DNA of 64,000 nt from Archangium gephyra. Lineage in GTDB: Bacteria > Myxococcota > Myxococcia > Myxococcales > Myxococcaceae. Shown here piece by piece: positions 41,428-53,497 of the stretch (positions are counted from its first letter, which is position 1; each line of letters starts with the position of its first letter). A program made the position numbers and the translations under genes. Below the pieces are notes generated by a model that worked only from the letters and a program-made list of their open reading frames with translations, made no database searches and was not told where the DNA came from. The DNA is taken from NCBI RefSeq assembly GCF_001027285.1, contig NZ_CP011509.1, forward strand, positions 8,642,501-8,706,500, given 5' to 3'.

Positions 41428-41650
41428 GTACCCTCCCCTTGGCTCCATGCGGGCTCCCGGACCTCCTCTGGGGAAGGGTAGGAATCCGCTGGAAGACAGC
41501 CCACTCATTGCGGTGGGAAGGGGGGCCTCTCCCGTGTCTGGCCGGCTGCCCCTCAACCAGGAGTTGAACCCCGGGGAGTTTCCCGATACTTCCCGCGCAG
41601 TCCATTGTTGGACACCGTCCCACCCCTAGACCGGGAGATCAGGAACGCCG

Positions 41651-43672
<2,022 letters not shown>

Positions 43673-43703
43673 TCGCCCCACGGTAGAGCCAGGGATGTCA
43701 CGA

Positions 43704-43746
43704 AGCCCCGCGAGCACCCCCAGGTGCCGCGGGGTCTTCTTTTTTC
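43704..43746 (+). terminator. intrinsic terminator after speA
   Basis: A GC-rich hairpin (AGCCCCGCG-A-GCACC paired with GGTGC-CGCGGGGTCT) and a run TCTTCTTTTTT lie about 30 bases after the speA stop. It is ahead of the next gene on the same strand, so the transpeptidase is transcribed separately. Confidence 0.85.
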
Positions 43747-43799
43747 GAGGCCGGCAACCCCCCGCCGCATTCCTTGACTCGCCGCGTGCCCGCATCACA

Positions 43800-45668
43800 G
43801 TGCGCCGCGTGTCACGGCAAGGGTTGAGGGTTGGAGTCAGTGTCGCGGCTGCCCTGTTCCTGGCGGCCTGCGTTTCGGTGCGGGGACGGCCCGCTGAAGG
43901 CCCCGCGGAGGAGGCCCAGGCCTATCTGCAGGCGTGGGCCGGGGGCGACTTCGGCGCCATGGAGCGGAGGGTGGCCGAGCCGCCCGCGAACTTCGTGGAG
44001 CGGCACCAGCGCTTCCGCGACGAGCTGCGCATCCTCTCCTCCCGCTTCGAGCCCGGCCGCGTCGATCGCGAGGCGGAGAGCGCCGTGGTGACCTTCCGCG
44101 CCACCCATGTGCTGCGCGGGCTGGGCGAGTGGGAGGTGGACGGCTCGCTGCGCCTCGTGCGCCGCGAGGGACGCTGGTGGGTGCGCTGGACTCCGGCGGT
44201 GCTGCACCCCGAGATGCGCGAGGGAGACCGCTTCTCGCGCACGAGGACACGCCTGGAGCGGGGCGCCATCCTCGACGGAGACGGCCTGTCCCTCACCCGC
44301 CAGGGCGAGGTCATCACCATCGGCGTCGAGCCCCGGCGCATCCAGAATCGCGCCGCCGTGGCCTCGGCGCTCCAGGCACAGCTGGGCGTGGACCCGGCGC
44401 GGCTGGAGAAGCTGCTGAACGCGCCGAACGTGGCACCCGAGCACTTCGTGGCCATCATCGACGTGCGGCCCGAGCGCTACCAGCAGGTGCGCCCGGCGCT
44501 GGCCCCCGTGCCGGGCATCTTCTTCCGCCGCAAGAGCGCCCGGCTCTCTCCGGCGGAGGGCTTCGCGGCGCACACCCTGGGCCGGGTGGGCGAAGTGACG
44601 GCCGAGCTGCTCCCTCAGCTGGGCCCGACCTACCAACCCGGGGACATCGTGGGCCTGTCCGGGCTGGAGCTGACCTATGAGCATCAGCTCGGGGGACGAC
44701 CCTCCGGAGAGGTGCGCCTCACCCGTGCGTCCGGCGAGGTGCGCGTCCTCGGCCGTTTCGAGGGGACACCAGGCACACCGCTGCACACCACGCTGCGCCA
44801 GGAGGTGCAGTCCGCCGCGGAGGCCGCGCTCGAAGGAGTGACCCAGCCCGCGGCGCTCGTCGCGGTGGACACGGGCACGGGCGCCATCCTGGCCATCGCC
44901 AGCCGGCCGCTCGAGCAACCCTTGCACCGGGCCCTCACCGGCCGCTACCCGCCCGGCTCGACGTTCAAGGTCATCACGGCGGAAGCACTGCTCGCCGGAG
45001 GAATGACCCCGGAGTCCCCGGCGTCGTGCCCGCCCGTGGCGACCGTGAGCGGCAAGTCGTTCCGCAACTTCGAGGGAGAGGCCTTCGGCAACACCCGCCT
45101 GCGTGTGGCCTTCGCCCACTCATGCAACACCGCCTTCGTGCTGCTGGCCTCCGGGCTCAAAGAGGGTGCACTCGGGGAGGCGGCCCGCCGCTTCGGCTTC
45201 GACGTGGCCTACGACCCGGGACTCCCCTCCCCTGGCGCCTCGTTTCCCGCGCCCCGGGACGAGGCCGAGCTGGCGGCGGCCGCCATCGGACAGGGACGCG
45301 TATTGGCGACGCCGTTGCACATGGCCTCGGTCGCCGCGGCGGCCGAGTCGGGCCGGTGGCGTGCGCCCTACCTCGTGGCGGAGCTCGAGGACGGACCACG
45401 CGCCTCGCTCGCGGCGGGAACCCGAGTGCCCTTGCAGGCGTTGATGCGCGCCGTCGTCACCGAGGGCTCCGGCCGGTCGGCAGCGGGCCTGATGGGGCTT
45501 GCTGGCAAGACGGGCACCGCCGAGTTCGGAACCGGTACCCCACTGCCCACGCACGCGTGGTTCATCGGGTTTCGCAACGGCATCGGCTTCGCCGTGCTGG
45601 TCGAGGGCGGCGGTGTGGGCGGCCGTGTCGCCGTGCCCATCGCCGCGAAGTTCGCCGCGGCCCTGTAA
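43800..45668 (+). CDS. penicillin-binding transpeptidase with NTF2-like (MecA_N) domain
   Basis: 622 residues from GTG 43800 (GTG 43809 is equally possible). A signal sequence with lipobox-like LAACV is followed by a NTF2-like domain (about 35-140) of the MecA_N kind, a dimerisation part (about 150-280) and the transpeptidase domain. The active-site motifs are complete: S387-T-F-K (PPGSTFKVI), S441-C-N (AHSCNTAF) and K570-T-G (LAGKTGTAE). It forms peptide cross-links in the periplasm. The architecture is that of class B-type PBPs with low beta-lactam affinity in Gram-positives; such PBPs also occur in actinobacteria and myxobacteria. Substrate specificity and drug response cannot be judged from sequence. 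Confidence 0.88.
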   Translation: MRRVSRQGLRVGVSVAAALFLAACVSVRGRPAEGPAEEAQAYLQAWAGGDFGAMERRVAEPPANFVERHQRFRDELRILSSRFEPGRVDREAESAVVTFRATHVLRGLGEWEVDGSLRLVRREGRWWVRWTPAVLHPEMREGDRFSRTRTRLERGAILDGDGLSLTRQGEVITIGVEPRRIQNRAAVASALQAQLGVDPARLEKLLNAPNVAPEHFVAIIDVRPERYQQVRPALAPVPGIFFRRKSARLSPAEGFAAHTLGRVGEVTAELLPQLGPTYQPGDIVGLSGLELTYEHQLGGRPSGEVRLTRASGEVRVLGRFEGTPGTPLHTTLRQEVQSAAEAALEGVTQPAALVAVDTGTGAILAIASRPLEQPLHRALTGRYPPGSTFKVITAEALLAGGMTPESPASCPPVATVSGKSFRNFEGEAFGNTRLRVAFAHSCNTAFVLLASGLKEGALGEAARRFGFDVAYDPGLPSPGASFPAPRDEAELAAAAIGQGRVLATPLHMASVAAAAESGRWRAPYLVAELEDGPRASLAAGTRVPLQALMRAVVTEGSGRSAAGLMGLAGKTGTAEFGTGTPLPTHAWFIGFRNGIGFAVLVEGGGVGGRVAVPIAAKFAAAL

Positions 45669-45695
45669 GGCTCATCTCTGAGTTGTCGCCCCCTG

Positions 45696-46457
45696 TCACC
45701 TGGCATTGACCAGGGAAAGGGGGAACAGGGCCCGGTGCTGGATGTTGGGATAATAGGCCGCGAGGTAAAGCTCGCCTCCTACCCTCACCCACGCCCATCT
45801 GGGCGACTCGGACTGCGCCCTCCACCATGCGTCCGCTTGCTCACGAGTCTCAAAAGAGGCCACGGGAACGGGCTGCTCTTTCTCCATGAGGTCTTCGAGA
45901 TACCACTTGAGGGCACGACTGCGAGGCAAGCGGCGGATGTTCGTCTCGCGATCATGAACGACATCGTGATACTCGTTCGCGATGAGTACGCTTGCTGGGT
46001 CCGGTGGATGGGGATGGTTGACAAGCCAGGCTTCCGCATCTGCCCGGGTGTCGAACGATGCCACGACAAAGGGAGGATCGTTGGACTCCACCTGCTGCTG
46101 AAAGGCAGCGAGCGCCTCCTGCTGTCCGGTTGATTCAATGTATTGAATCGCATCGAGGATGGCCTGACTCTGAGCGACCTCCTCATCCAATTCAGGCTCA
46201 TCGCGAATCTTCTCGAAGAAGCGCTTCGTCACATCCATGCGCCCACTCAATTCGGCGTGACCACCTCGAGGAGCCAGGTGGCGGGAGTCGGGCCTGTTGA
46301 AGAAGTCCTCGAAGTCGTACCGCTGGCCGGTGGCGAAGATGAAATCCAGAGCGTCTCGCGCCAAACACAGAATTCGCTTCTGCTCGGGAGACTGGTCCGG
46401 ACTCCAGCGCCTCCCAATCACAGGGTGCGCGTCCGCAAGATCAGAAAGAGTCGTCAT
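45696..46457 (-). CDS. hypothetical protein with internal duplication
   Basis: 253 residues. ATG 46457 was chosen; the frame upstream is Arg-rich. N-terminal 90 residues (PVIGRRWSPDQSPEQKRILC) have no recognised domain. The C-terminal part has two copies of a 45-65-residue unit: PFVVASFDTRADAEAWL... and PVPVASFETREQADAWW..., each followed by a strand such as VLIANEYHDVVHDR or VRVGGELYLAAYY. This pattern resembles a duplicated small alpha/beta module. No signal peptide, so cytoplasmic. Family of unknown function; similar-looking proteins occur as accessory or immunity genes in myxobacteria (uncertain). Confidence 0.6.
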   Translation of the reverse strand: MTTLSDLADAHPVIGRRWSPDQSPEQKRILCLARDALDFIFATGQRYDFEDFFNRPDSRHLAPRGGHAELSGRMDVTKRFFEKIRDEPELDEEVAQSQAILDAIQYIESTGQQEALAAFQQQVESNDPPFVVASFDTRADAEAWLVNHPHPPDPASVLIANEYHDVVHDRETNIRRLPRSRALKWYLEDLMEKEQPVPVASFETREQADAWWRAQSESPRWAWVRVGGELYLAAYYPNIQHRALFPLSLVNAR

Positions 46458-46606
46458 GGTACCACCTGCGTGAGGACGTGCACGGAGGGAACGCCGGATG
46501 AGGCCGATGCCATGAGCCGCTGCAAGGCCGGGCGGATATCCATCGAGCCCTCTTACAAGAGCGCCCCATCGAGTCAACGCCCATCCCGAGAGAGACTCGC
46601 GCGCCC

Positions 46607-47959
46607 TCAACCGTGCTTCAGAGCGGCCTCGGTACGAGGCGCGTCCGGCACCGTGAGCCGCTCCTCCAGGCGGCCGCGGATGTAGCCCACGTGCAGGCGC
46701 AAATCATAGAACTCGTCCATGTAGCTCAGCGGCACCTTCAAGCCGCCAATCTCATGCTCGAGCTGCTCGAGCAGCAGCAGATCCTTGCGCACCTGCTCGA
46801 CATCCGGCGCGCCACGCAACCGCTCATCAATGACTCTCAACCGCGCATACCAGCGATAGATGCGTGAACGGATGCTCCACCGGTACACCGGAGGCGTCAG
46901 CCGCAACAGCGGCACGAGCACCACGAAGAGCGGGATGAGCAGCACGATGAACCGGTGGATGAGCGCAGCGAGCCAGAAAGGCAGCATGCGCCGCAGGAAG
47001 TCCGGGCCGTGCGTCAGGTAGTACCGCGCCTGCTCATTGACGGGCAGCTCCGTGAGCGTGTCATTCGGAAACCGTCCGGGCTCGCTGAGCAGATCACCAC
47101 TCCGGTGCGTCCGCACCGCCGCCTCGGTCAGCAACGCGACCACGGCCGGGTGCACGTCCTTGCGTGCCACCAACACCGCCGCGGGCGCCACCAACTGTAC
47201 CTCCCGCTCCGGCAGATCGCGCACCAGATCCAGAGAGCCCCGATGCAGCGTCACGGGTGACAGATACCGGAACCTGCGCGCGTAGGCATGCGCCTGCTCG
47301 AAGCTCATCAGCCGCACTCCGGGCGTGTGCATCAGCTCGGAGATCAACGGCGCGGTGGGCCCCATGACGAACAGGGCCGCGTCGACCGAGCCCTCGCGCA
47401 GCGCCGCCACGGCCTTGTCCCCACCGAGGTCCACGAGCGTCGTGCCGGACTGCCCGCCCACCACTCCGCCCGCGGCCAGCAGCTCCAGGGACAGCGCCCG
47501 CACGCCGCTGCCCTCCGCTCCGACCGCGATGCGCCTGCCCACCAACTGACCGAGCCGGTCGAGCTGCGCTTCGCCCCGATAGAACACCCACACCGGCTCC
47601 AGGTACAGGCTCGCCAGCGCGACCAGTTCCTTCCGCCGGTCCTTGTCATCAGGGGCCGTACCGCCCTGGACGATGGCGACGTCGACACCAGAGCCCGGAG
47701 TGCCCAGCAGCGCGTAGTTCTCGATGGAGCCAGCCGTCTCCCGGACAACGAGCTCGAGCCCGGCCGCTTCGAAGTGCTCGGCGTATTGCCGGGCCACCGC
47801 GTGGTACGCCCCGCTCGCGGAACCCGTGGCGATGACGACCGTGTGCGGCGGAGCGGGCTCGACGAACTGCCACGCCACCGCCACCAGCGCCGCTAGCACC
47901 ACGGCCACCACCGCTGCCCCGCGCAGCATCGCCAGACGCGACAGTGCCCGAGGATTCAC
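46607..47959 (-). CDS. TAXI-family TRAP solute-binding protein with membrane anchor
   Basis: 450 residues. GTG 47959 has a good ribosome site (GGGGAGAG) and begins VNPRALSRLAML; ATG 48004 would add 15 residues. A signal anchor (about 12-32) is followed by the substrate-binding core: VIATGSASGAYHAVARQYAEHF, TAGSIENYALL, VDVAIVQGG, GRRIAVGAEGSGVRALS and GSVDAALFVMGPTA, the usual TAXI pattern. After residue 340 comes a second membrane segment (FLRRMLPFWLAALIHRFIVL) and a cytoplasmic helical tail of about 90 residues, as in a subset of TAXI proteins. No TRAP permease is adjacent, so it may sense rather than import. Confidence 0.82.
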   Translation of the reverse strand: MNPRALSRLAMLRGAAVVAVVLAALVAVAWQFVEPAPPHTVVIATGSASGAYHAVARQYAEHFEAAGLELVVRETAGSIENYALLGTPGSGVDVAIVQGGTAPDDKDRRKELVALASLYLEPVWVFYRGEAQLDRLGQLVGRRIAVGAEGSGVRALSLELLAAGGVVGGQSGTTLVDLGGDKAVAALREGSVDAALFVMGPTAPLISELMHTPGVRLMSFEQAHAYARRFRYLSPVTLHRGSLDLVRDLPEREVQLVAPAAVLVARKDVHPAVVALLTEAAVRTHRSGDLLSEPGRFPNDTLTELPVNEQARYYLTHGPDFLRRMLPFWLAALIHRFIVLLIPLFVVLVPLLRLTPPVYRWSIRSRIYRWYARLRVIDERLRGAPDVEQVRKDLLLLEQLEHEIGGLKVPLSYMDEFYDLRLHVGYIRGRLEERLTVPDAPRTEAALKHG

Positions 47960-48137
47960 GTTTCGCTCTCCCCGCACGCCAGACCCTCCTTCGGCTCGGG
48001 TCATCCTAACGCGCGGAAGTCTCTCCGCTCGACCCGGGCTGCCCGACTGCTCCGGAGACAACTTCCCGGATGTTGGGGATCAGGCCTTCACCCTCGAGGG
48101 CTCGCGGAGGAGCCCGGCTCCAGCGCTGGAGCCGTTC

Positions 48138-48875
48138 CTACTCCAGCTTCCAGTCGTCCAGGTACACGTCCATGGAGTCGGTGCGCAGACCCGCCGTGCC
48201 CCACGTCAGGCTGGTGTCATGCGCCGTGAGCTGAAGCACGCCATCGACGAAGTACTGCAGCGTGTCGCCACTCACCGAGAGCTTCACGGTGTGCCAGGTC
48301 CGGAGCTCCGGAGCCCCGAGCATCTTCTGTGCGAGCGTGGTGGAGACGCCGCCCAGCTTCTTCTTGATCGTGACCAGCCCATCCTTCCGGTAGGACGCCA
48401 CGTACAGGTCGTTCTCGGTCTGGTAGCGGGCGATGACATGCAGTCCCGCCCACTCGGGCGCACCCGCCTGCCACTCCTGGATGTGAGCGCGGTAGCTCGG
48501 AGCCGCGGTCTTCCAGCCGGCCTTCTTGCCATCCACGTACAGCCGCGAGAGCGCCCGGAAGTCGGACGTGCTCGTCCACCCCCGACGCTCCGTGCCCGCG
48601 GATTTCGAGGAGAGGCACCCGGACGTCACCTCGACATGGGCGCGCTGGAGCGAGTCGCCCGAGCACTCGACGAGCGAACCCTCCGCATAGGCCTCGAAGT
48701 TCTCGCCAGCCCAGGGACAGCTGCTCGCGGAGGTGCAGAGGATGTAGTTCGAGTCGGGATAGAAGTCGTAGGCGGTCTCCATCGCGTCGACCTCTTCCGA
48801 CGCATCCGTCCCGCAAGCTCCCGCCAGCACCATCACGCAGGCGGCCAACCCCAGAGCGATCGCACGACCCTTCAT
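48138..48875 (-). CDS. lipoprotein with concanavalin/LamG-like domain
   Basis: 245 residues. Start 48875 gives a signal peptide with lipobox LAGAC (Cys21). The mature part is a beta sandwich of the LamG/concanavalin kind: repeated strand pairs such as YVASYRKDGLVTIKKKLG, TWHTVKLSVSGDTLQYFVDG and GTAGLRTDSMDVYLDDWKL, the last two being the usual ending of polysaccharide-lyase and laminarin-type folds. Cysteines at CTSASSC and GSLVECS suggest disulfides. No catalytic residues stand out. It probably binds carbohydrate at the surface (inference from fold). Single gene. Confidence 0.72.
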   Translation of the reverse strand: MKGRAIALGLAACVMVLAGACGTDASEEVDAMETAYDFYPDSNYILCTSASSCPWAGENFEAYAEGSLVECSGDSLQRAHVEVTSGCLSSKSAGTERRGWTSTSDFRALSRLYVDGKKAGWKTAAPSYRAHIQEWQAGAPEWAGLHVIARYQTENDLYVASYRKDGLVTIKKKLGGVSTTLAQKMLGAPELRTWHTVKLSVSGDTLQYFVDGVLQLTAHDTSLTWGTAGLRTDSMDVYLDDWKLE

Positions 48876-49045
48876 GGTGGCTTCTCCCTCTCCCCCCTGA
48901 GGACGGCCCGAAACCGCCGCCATCCCATTAAAAGTGAATTAACGGGTAGAAAAGGAAACCCCGCAAGTTCTTGGCGGGCGTCCATCCGCAAGGGCCCCAG
49001 CTTCCTGGGGCACCTCAGGCCCGAGCCAGTGCCCGGTCCGCTGTC

Positions 49046-50758
49046 CTACCCCGGCGACGGCTGGGCCTGTGCGCTCCGGGGCATGACGGCCTGGAGAACC
49101 AGGGCCAGGACGACCACCAGCGCGCAGCCAATCACGTTGAACCAGAGGTAGCCGATGGCACTGAACATGAAGAGGGCGATCACCGTCGTCTGCGAGATGA
49201 CAGCGGCGAAGAAGACGGCATGGCCCCGGACGTGCTTGAAGAAGAAGGCCACCAGGAAGATGCCCAGCACCGTCCCGTAGAAGATGGAGCCGAGGATGTT
49301 GACCGCCTGGATGAGGTTGTCGAGCAGCGACGCGAAGCTCGCGAAGGCCACCGCGACCACCCCCCAGAAGACGGTGAACAGCTTGGAGGCCACGAGCACG
49401 TGGCGGTCCGAGGCATCGCGGCGCACGAGCCGCCGGTAGAAGTCGACCGTGGTCGTCGCGCCCAGGGCGTTGAGCTCGCTGGCGATGGAGCTCATGGCCG
49501 CCGCCAGGATGACGGTGATGAGCAGCCCCACGAGCCCACTGGGCATCCAGTCCTTCACGAACGAGATGAAGATGTAGTCCGAGTCCTTGGTCTCGACGCC
49601 CGGCAGCGCGCGCGACACCACGGCCTTGGCCTCCTTGCGGACCGAGTCGGCCGTCTTCGCCGCGGCCTGGAGCCGCTCACGCGCGCTGGCTTCCGCGGAC
49701 GCATCACCGGACTCCCGGGCGGCCAGGTAGCGCTCGGCCTCGGCGCGCTTGTCGGCCTGCACCTGGGCCCACTTCTGCTCGATCGTGGCGAACTCACCCG
49801 CCTGCGCGCTCGCCTGGACCTTCGCGCGTAGCGGCTGGTTGAAGAGCAGCGGCGGTGCGTTGAACTGGTAGAACACGAAGACCAGGAGCCCGACGAAGAG
49901 AATCAGGAACTGCATCGGGATCTTCAGCACGCCGTTGAACAGCAGTCCGAGCCGGCTCTCCGTGATGGAGCGGCCCGTCAGGTAGCGGCCCACCTGGGAC
50001 TGGTCGGTGCCGAAGTACGACAGCGCCAGGAAGAAGCCGCCCGTCAGACCGGACCAGATGTTGTAGCGGTCCTGTACGTTGAGATCGAAGCTGACCACGT
50101 TCATCCGGCCGAGCGCTCCGGCGACATCCACGGCGCGGCCAAAGGACACGTGCTCGGGCAGCCGCCAGACGATGACGATGGCGGCCACGACCATGCCCCC
50201 GAGCATCACCACCATCTGCTGCTTCTGGGTCTGGCTGACGGCCTTGGAACCACCCGTCACCGTGTAGAGGATGACGAGCGCGCCCATGGCCACGATGGTC
50301 GGCTCGAGCGGCCAGCCGAAGACGGCCGAGAGGATGATGGAGGGCGCGTAGATGGTGATGCCGGAAGCCAGTCCCCGCTGGATGAGGAAGAGGAACGCGC
50401 CGAGGAGGCGGGTCTTCAGATCGAAGCGCGACTCCAGGAACTCGTAGGCGGTGAGGACGTTCAGCCGGTAGTAGATGGGGATGAAGACCGCGCTGATGAG
50501 CACCATCGCGATCGGCATGCCGAAGTAGAACTGCACGAAGCGCATCCCGTCCTCGTAGGCCTGGCCCGGGACGGAGAGGAAGGTGATGGCGCTCGCCTGC
50601 GTGGCCATGACCGACAGGCCGATGGTGGGCCAGCGCAGATCCTGGCTCCCGCGCAGGAAGCCCTCGGCGGTGTCGCTCTCGCCGCGCGTGCGCCAGAGCC
50701 CCCACCCCACGATGAATGCCGTCGTCCCGATGAGGACCAGCCAGTCGAGCAGTGTCAC
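49046..50758 (-). CDS. sodium:solute symporter (SSS family)
   Basis: 570 residues, about 13-14 membrane segments, of the SSS fold. The Na+-site region appears as SVMATQASAITFLSVPGQAYEDG (about 50-72) and the STSTNF-like core LAAAMSSIASELNALGATTTVDFY (about 418-441). A large hydrophilic insert of about 80 residues (from about 300), rich in Ala, Lys and Glu, is unusual and may be cytoplasmic or periplasmic. The GTG start overlaps the stop of the 56-residue gene upstream by 4 bases. Together with the PIG-L gene it forms a translationally coupled operon. Substrate unknown; candidates are a sugar, amino acid or a product released by the hydrolase. Confidence 0.87.
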   Translation of the reverse strand: MTLLDWLVLIGTTAFIVGWGLWRTRGESDTAEGFLRGSQDLRWPTIGLSVMATQASAITFLSVPGQAYEDGMRFVQFYFGMPIAMVLISAVFIPIYYRLNVLTAYEFLESRFDLKTRLLGAFLFLIQRGLASGITIYAPSIILSAVFGWPLEPTIVAMGALVILYTVTGGSKAVSQTQKQQMVVMLGGMVVAAIVIVWRLPEHVSFGRAVDVAGALGRMNVVSFDLNVQDRYNIWSGLTGGFFLALSYFGTDQSQVGRYLTGRSITESRLGLLFNGVLKIPMQFLILFVGLLVFVFYQFNAPPLLFNQPLRAKVQASAQAGEFATIEQKWAQVQADKRAEAERYLAARESGDASAEASARERLQAAAKTADSVRKEAKAVVSRALPGVETKDSDYIFISFVKDWMPSGLVGLLITVILAAAMSSIASELNALGATTTVDFYRRLVRRDASDRHVLVASKLFTVFWGVVAVAFASFASLLDNLIQAVNILGSIFYGTVLGIFLVAFFFKHVRGHAVFFAAVISQTTVIALFMFSAIGYLWFNVIGCALVVVLALVLQAVMPRSAQAQPSPG

Positions 50759-50925
50759 GAGTAGGCCCGGGTGAGCCCCCAGAAGAGGGCGATGAGCAGG
50801 GCAAGGGTGCCCAGCACGAAGAGGTAGATGTTGCGCCAGGACCCGAGCAGGGGTGGCGCGTCGTCGAGCTCGGGCCGCGGCGCGGGGGCCGGGGCCGCTT
50901 CAGGAGGTTTCGAGGCGTCGGTCAT
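50755..50925 (-). CDS. 56-residue membrane protein coupled to symporter
   Basis: The frame encodes a Pro/Ala-rich cytoplasmic start ([18 protein letters not shown]), then one hydrophobic segment (NIYLFVLGTLALLIALFWGL) and a short TRAYS end. It overlaps both neighbours by 4 bases: its ATG lies in the PIG-L stop (ATGA) and its TGA lies in the symporter GTG. Such double overlap strongly suggests it is translated and works with the symporter, like the small subunits seen beside other SSS transporters. Family not recognised by sequence. Confidence 0.72.
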   Translation of the reverse strand: MTDASKPPEAAPAPAPRPELDDAPPLLGSWRNIYLFVLGTLALLIALFWGLTRAYS

Positions 50926-53408
50926 TGGGCGAGGAGGTTCGCGAGCAGGCGGTAGGCACCGGGCACGCCCGCGGGAAGCTGACGGAAGAACGCGATGCCC
51001 GTGTAGACGAAGGTTCCCTTGCCGTGACGGGCGACGAGGAGTCCGCCCCGGAGCGGCTCCTCACCCGGGTCGTTCATGGCGAACACGGGCTTGTAGCGCT
51101 CGTCCCACTTGGAGGCGAAGTAGAGCCCCCGTTCCTGCACCCAGCCCTCGAAGTCGGCGGCCGTGAGCTTGTTGGGAGCCTTCAGCAGCGGGAGGTTGGC
51201 GTCCACGGGCGTCATCGCCGCGGTCTCGTCCGTCACGCGATCGCGTCCGAGCTCCAGGGGATAGGGCCCGAGCGAGGCGTTGAGCGGGCCCACGCGGCTG
51301 TTGGTGTTGTATTGCACGATGAGCCGCCCGCCCTGCTCGACGTAACGCATGAGGCGCTCGCGGTGCAGGGCGAGGCGCTGATTGGCATTGAAGGCACGCA
51401 CCCCGACCACGATGGCCTCGAAGCCCTCGAGCTTCTCGGAGGCCAGACGCTCCTCGGGCAGCAACGTCACCTCGTAACCCACGGCCGCGAGGCTCTCGGC
51501 CACCCGGTCTCCCGGGCCGGGGATGTAACCGATCCGCCGCACCTTCGTGGCCAGGGTGAAGGGCACCAGGGCCGCCTCGGAGGGCTGGCGCACGGTCTGC
51601 GGTGGAATGTGCTCGTGCGTCACCGAGCGGACGCGCCACGACTCGGCGCGGCCTCCGCTCTCGACGACGACGCGCAGCCGGCCCCGCTCGCCCGCGCCCT
51701 TGGGCGGAGTCACCTGGAAGCGGACCGTGCGCTCATCACCGCGCGCCGCGAGCTTGAAGGGCACCTCGGCGGGCTCGACGCGCCAACCGGCCGGAACCTC
51801 GAGCCGGACCTTCCCGTCCGCATCGGCCCGGCCCGCTGCCAGCACCACCGACACGGACTGGGCCGCGCCGTTGGGGAACATCAGCACATCCCGGTCGAGC
51901 GTCGCCGTGACGGCCGGTACGAGCTCGAAGGCGCGGTAGAGCTCGCCCCGGACCGGATCCGTCCACGCGTAGACCACCGGCCGGACCACGGAGAAGCGCT
52001 TGCCGCCCACCTCGTAGAGGAAGGTCACCGCCAGGGCGGGCTCGCCCTCGGGCCTGCCCACGAGCGCGCGGTCCGGCTCGTCCACGGTGTAGAGGCCCCC
52101 GGCGACGGGCTTGCGCAGCCAGTAGGGCGTGGAGATGCGAGCCGCCTCCGGAATCGCCACCGTCTTGGAGAGCTTGAAGAGCTTGTTGTCGGCCAGCTCG
52201 GCGCCAGCCGCCACGGACTCACCGCCCGGCAGGGTCACACCCACCAGCCGGAGCGCCGCGGGCGAGCGGTTCAGCGCCACCAGATTCAACGCCACCTGGC
52301 TGCCCGGCACGGCCATCGCCTCCGCCGCACGCGCCTCGAGGAACAGGCCCGCGCACGCGGCCACGAGGTCCTCGGTCTCACGCAGCTTGAGGGCCTTCCA
52401 CGGGTTGCTGTCCGGCAGCGCCGAGAGCGCCTCGTGGACGCGCAGCAGCGCCGGAACACTCTTGTGGGGCGCGCGCGCATCGAACCCGTTCACCGCCTCG
52501 TCGAGGGTCCGGACGACCTGCTCCGTGCCGCCCCACCGCCGCCACGAGAACTCGAGCCCCTCGAAGACATCGGACTTCGGCTGCGTCCCGGCGAGCGACT
52601 TGAAGTACTCCAGCTGCGTCCCCCGCTCGGCCGGCACGCCGAAGCCCTGGCTCTTGTGCTGGCTGCGGCTCTCCGCCGAAATCTCACCCCACGAGCGCCC
52701 CAGGAGCGGGTCATAGCCGCCCACGTCGAGCTTGAGGTAGGCGGACATGTCCGCGTCCGGCTTCAGGTTCCACGTCGACACGTTGTTCAGCAGCCGATCG
52801 GCCTTCCACGGCTTCACCTCCCCGAGCTGCTCGGGGAAGCGCGACGGGTCGGCCGCCGCGGTGAAGGCCTCCTCCGCCAGCAGGGCCGACGCGGTGTGCT
52901 GACCGTGATTCGGCGGTTGGGTGGTGAAGCGCGTGATGATCACATCCGGCTGGAAGCGGCGGATGGCGAGCACGACATCGGCCAGCACCTGTTCCCTCCC
53001 CCAGATGCGCAGCGTCTCGTCGGCGCTCTTCGAGTAGCCGAAGTCCCGCGCCCGCGTGAAGAGCTGCTCGGCGCCGTCGATGCGCCGCGCCGCGAGCAAC
53101 TCGTGCGTGCGGATGAGCCCGAGCAACTCATCCTGCTCGGTGCCGATGAGGTTCTGCCCGCCGTCGCCGCGAGTCAGCGAGAGGTAGCCCGCGCGAAGGC
53201 CACGCCCACCGGCCAGATAGGCCAGCAGCCGCGTGTTCTCATCGTCGGGGTGGGCCGCGACGTAGAGCACGCTGCCCGCGACGCCGAGGCGCCGGAGGTC
53301 CGCCGCGAGCTCTCCCGCATGAGGTTGCCGGGGCGTTTGCGCGAGAGAAGCCGACGAGAGTCCGAGGCTCATGGCCACTGCCATTCCGAAGATCACCAGG
53401 GTCCGCAT
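50922..53408 (-). CDS. exported PIG-L family deacetylase, long form
   Basis: 828 residues. The signal peptide [20 protein letters not shown] is followed by the LmbE/PIG-L domain with metal site AHPDDE (about residues 52-57), LTRGDGGQN, and [17 protein letters not shown] (H of the third ligand). About 500 residues follow: strand-rich domains, then a GATase-like/ThuA-like domain ([48 protein letters not shown]). Long forms of this kind are exported and differ from the 220-residue cytoplasmic BshB. Hydrolysis of an N-acyl sugar or amide in the periplasm is expected. The gene is divergent from bshC and starts a coupled operon with a small membrane protein and a symporter. Confidence 0.85.
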   Translation of the reverse strand: MRTLVIFGMAVAMSLGLSSASLAQTPRQPHAGELAADLRRLGVAGSVLYVAAHPDDENTRLLAYLAGGRGLRAGYLSLTRGDGGQNLIGTEQDELLGLIRTHELLAARRIDGAEQLFTRARDFGYSKSADETLRIWGREQVLADVVLAIRRFQPDVIITRFTTQPPNHGQHTASALLAEEAFTAAADPSRFPEQLGEVKPWKADRLLNNVSTWNLKPDADMSAYLKLDVGGYDPLLGRSWGEISAESRSQHKSQGFGVPAERGTQLEYFKSLAGTQPKSDVFEGLEFSWRRWGGTEQVVRTLDEAVNGFDARAPHKSVPALLRVHEALSALPDSNPWKALKLRETEDLVAACAGLFLEARAAEAMAVPGSQVALNLVALNRSPAALRLVGVTLPGGESVAAGAELADNKLFKLSKTVAIPEAARISTPYWLRKPVAGGLYTVDEPDRALVGRPEGEPALAVTFLYEVGGKRFSVVRPVVYAWTDPVRGELYRAFELVPAVTATLDRDVLMFPNGAAQSVSVVLAAGRADADGKVRLEVPAGWRVEPAEVPFKLAARGDERTVRFQVTPPKGAGERGRLRVVVESGGRAESWRVRSVTHEHIPPQTVRQPSEAALVPFTLATKVRRIGYIPGPGDRVAESLAAVGYEVTLLPEERLASEKLEGFEAIVVGVRAFNANQRLALHRERLMRYVEQGGRLIVQYNTNSRVGPLNASLGPYPLELGRDRVTDETAAMTPVDANLPLLKAPNKLTAADFEGWVQERGLYFASKWDERYKPVFAMNDPGEEPLRGGLLVARHGKGTFVYTGIAFFRQLPAGVPGAYRLLANLLAQ

Positions 53409-53497
53409 TCCGGGCGGACCCTAACAAGGAACGAAGTCCCACGGGTGTGAGGAATCCTTCAGGAATTCTTGATGCCGGTCCGTGTTACAAGCCGCCC

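Noticed and set aside
50922..53408. bshB
   Set aside because: It has a signal peptide, is 828 residues long and carries extra domains, unlike the short cytoplasmic BshB deacetylase.
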